DNA of 64,000 bases from Pandoraea sp. PE-S2T-3. GTDB lineage: Bacteria > Pseudomonadota > Gammaproteobacteria > Burkholderiales > Burkholderiaceae. The DNA lies in the NCBI RefSeq assembly GCF_002179965.1, contig NZ_NGUQ01000007.1:1-64000 (forward strand). Direction: 5' to 3'. Positions 63,979 through 64,000 of the stretch are shown here, piece after piece (position 1 is the stretch's first letter; every line of letters starts with the position of its first letter). Made by a program: the position numbers and the translations under genes. The notes beneath the pieces are model-generated. The model had not been told where the DNA came from and did not search any database. It was given only the letters and a program-made list of their open reading frames with translations.

Positions 63979-64000
63979 CACTCGATCTCTTCGCCGATGC
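63975..64000 (+). CDS. alkB: AlkB, first codons only
   Basis: The window ends 26 bases into this gene. The peptide MTLDLFADA matches the characteristic AlkB start (MLDLFADAEPW in Escherichia coli). The ATG overlaps the stop of the preceding oxygenase. AlkB is a 2OG-dependent DNA dealkylase, and following ada is a common arrangement. The call rests on eight residues plus context. Confidence 0.75.

Noticed and set aside
1-64000. A genomic island or prophage in the window
   Set aside because: No integrase, transposase, tRNA-flanked repeat or abrupt composition change is visible; only short spacers are A/T-rich.

Overview
This window is GC-rich, densely coding chromosomal DNA of a betaproteobacterium. 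The gene set and order point to Burkholderiaceae, and Pandoraea fits best: an SPOR protein next to dsbA, a leucine/isovalerate (liu) catabolic cluster carrying aceK and a MerR-type LiuR regulator, a bioAFDB operon, and two porins whose mature ends begin QSNVTLYG. The genus is inferred from gene content and protein style; no marker gene settles it. I found no rRNA, tRNA, CRISPR array, prophage, insertion sequence or integrase.

Layout. 1-4.7 kb: end of an SPOR protein, dsbA, a short-chain dehydrogenase, an MHS-type transporter and an unusual protein with two aspartic-protease motifs. 4.7-25 kb: the acyl-CoA/leucine block. It holds an MBL hydrolase divergent from liuR, a thioesterase, liuA, aceK, can, a thiolase, an SDR, a DsbA-fold isomerase, a YchJ-like protein, liuB and liuC, then bioA-bioF-bioD-bioB, then liuD, whose subunit carries the biotin. 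liuE lies about 12 kb further on at 36 kb. Palindromes of the TTTACGTTAACGTAAA type occur beside liuR, before the thioesterase and before the D-2-hydroxyacid dehydrogenase/liuE pair, so one regulator plausibly controls all three. 25-41 kb: a beta-hydroxyacid dehydrogenase, a porin, small orphan genes, a MASE2 diguanylate cyclase, an EamA transporter, two paralogous XRE regulators, yaeQ, and a run of small fatty-acid or thioester enzymes (YbaK, hotdog, DUF1289, MaoC, MBL), ending at a nitronate monooxygenase.

41.3-45.3 kb holds the most unusual content: two translationally coupled paralogous genes for large, membrane-anchored or exported proteins of no family I recognise. Both keep a C-terminal Cys-His-Asp arrangement with identical spacing, which looks like a transglutaminase/papain-like enzyme or effector. 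45-50 kb: a 3-hydroxyacyl-CoA dehydrogenase, a second porin, small secreted proteins, a candidate structured small RNA with its own promoter and terminator, and a protein with a Gly-Pro-X run.

50.8-55.2 kb is a tightly overlapping periplasmic copper operon: a His/Met/Cys-rich protein, a small Met/His-rich protein, a TolC-like lipoprotein, a multicopper oxidase and a cupredoxin. 55.3-58 kb has YigZ, PhzF and pirin. 58-60.4 kb has a COG0523 GTPase coupled to a PTPS/QueD-like protein that lacks key active-site residues, downstream of a spacer with two copies of a palindromic operator. 60.4-61.9 kb is a copC-copD pair. 62-64 kb is an alkylation-repair operon: ada, a 2OG-Fe(II) oxygenase and the first codons of alkB.

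Two patterns cut across the window. Very short tandem repeats, mostly of 9 bp, recur in several intergenic spacers and inside some genes. Many adjacent genes also overlap by ATGA, which implies translational coupling.
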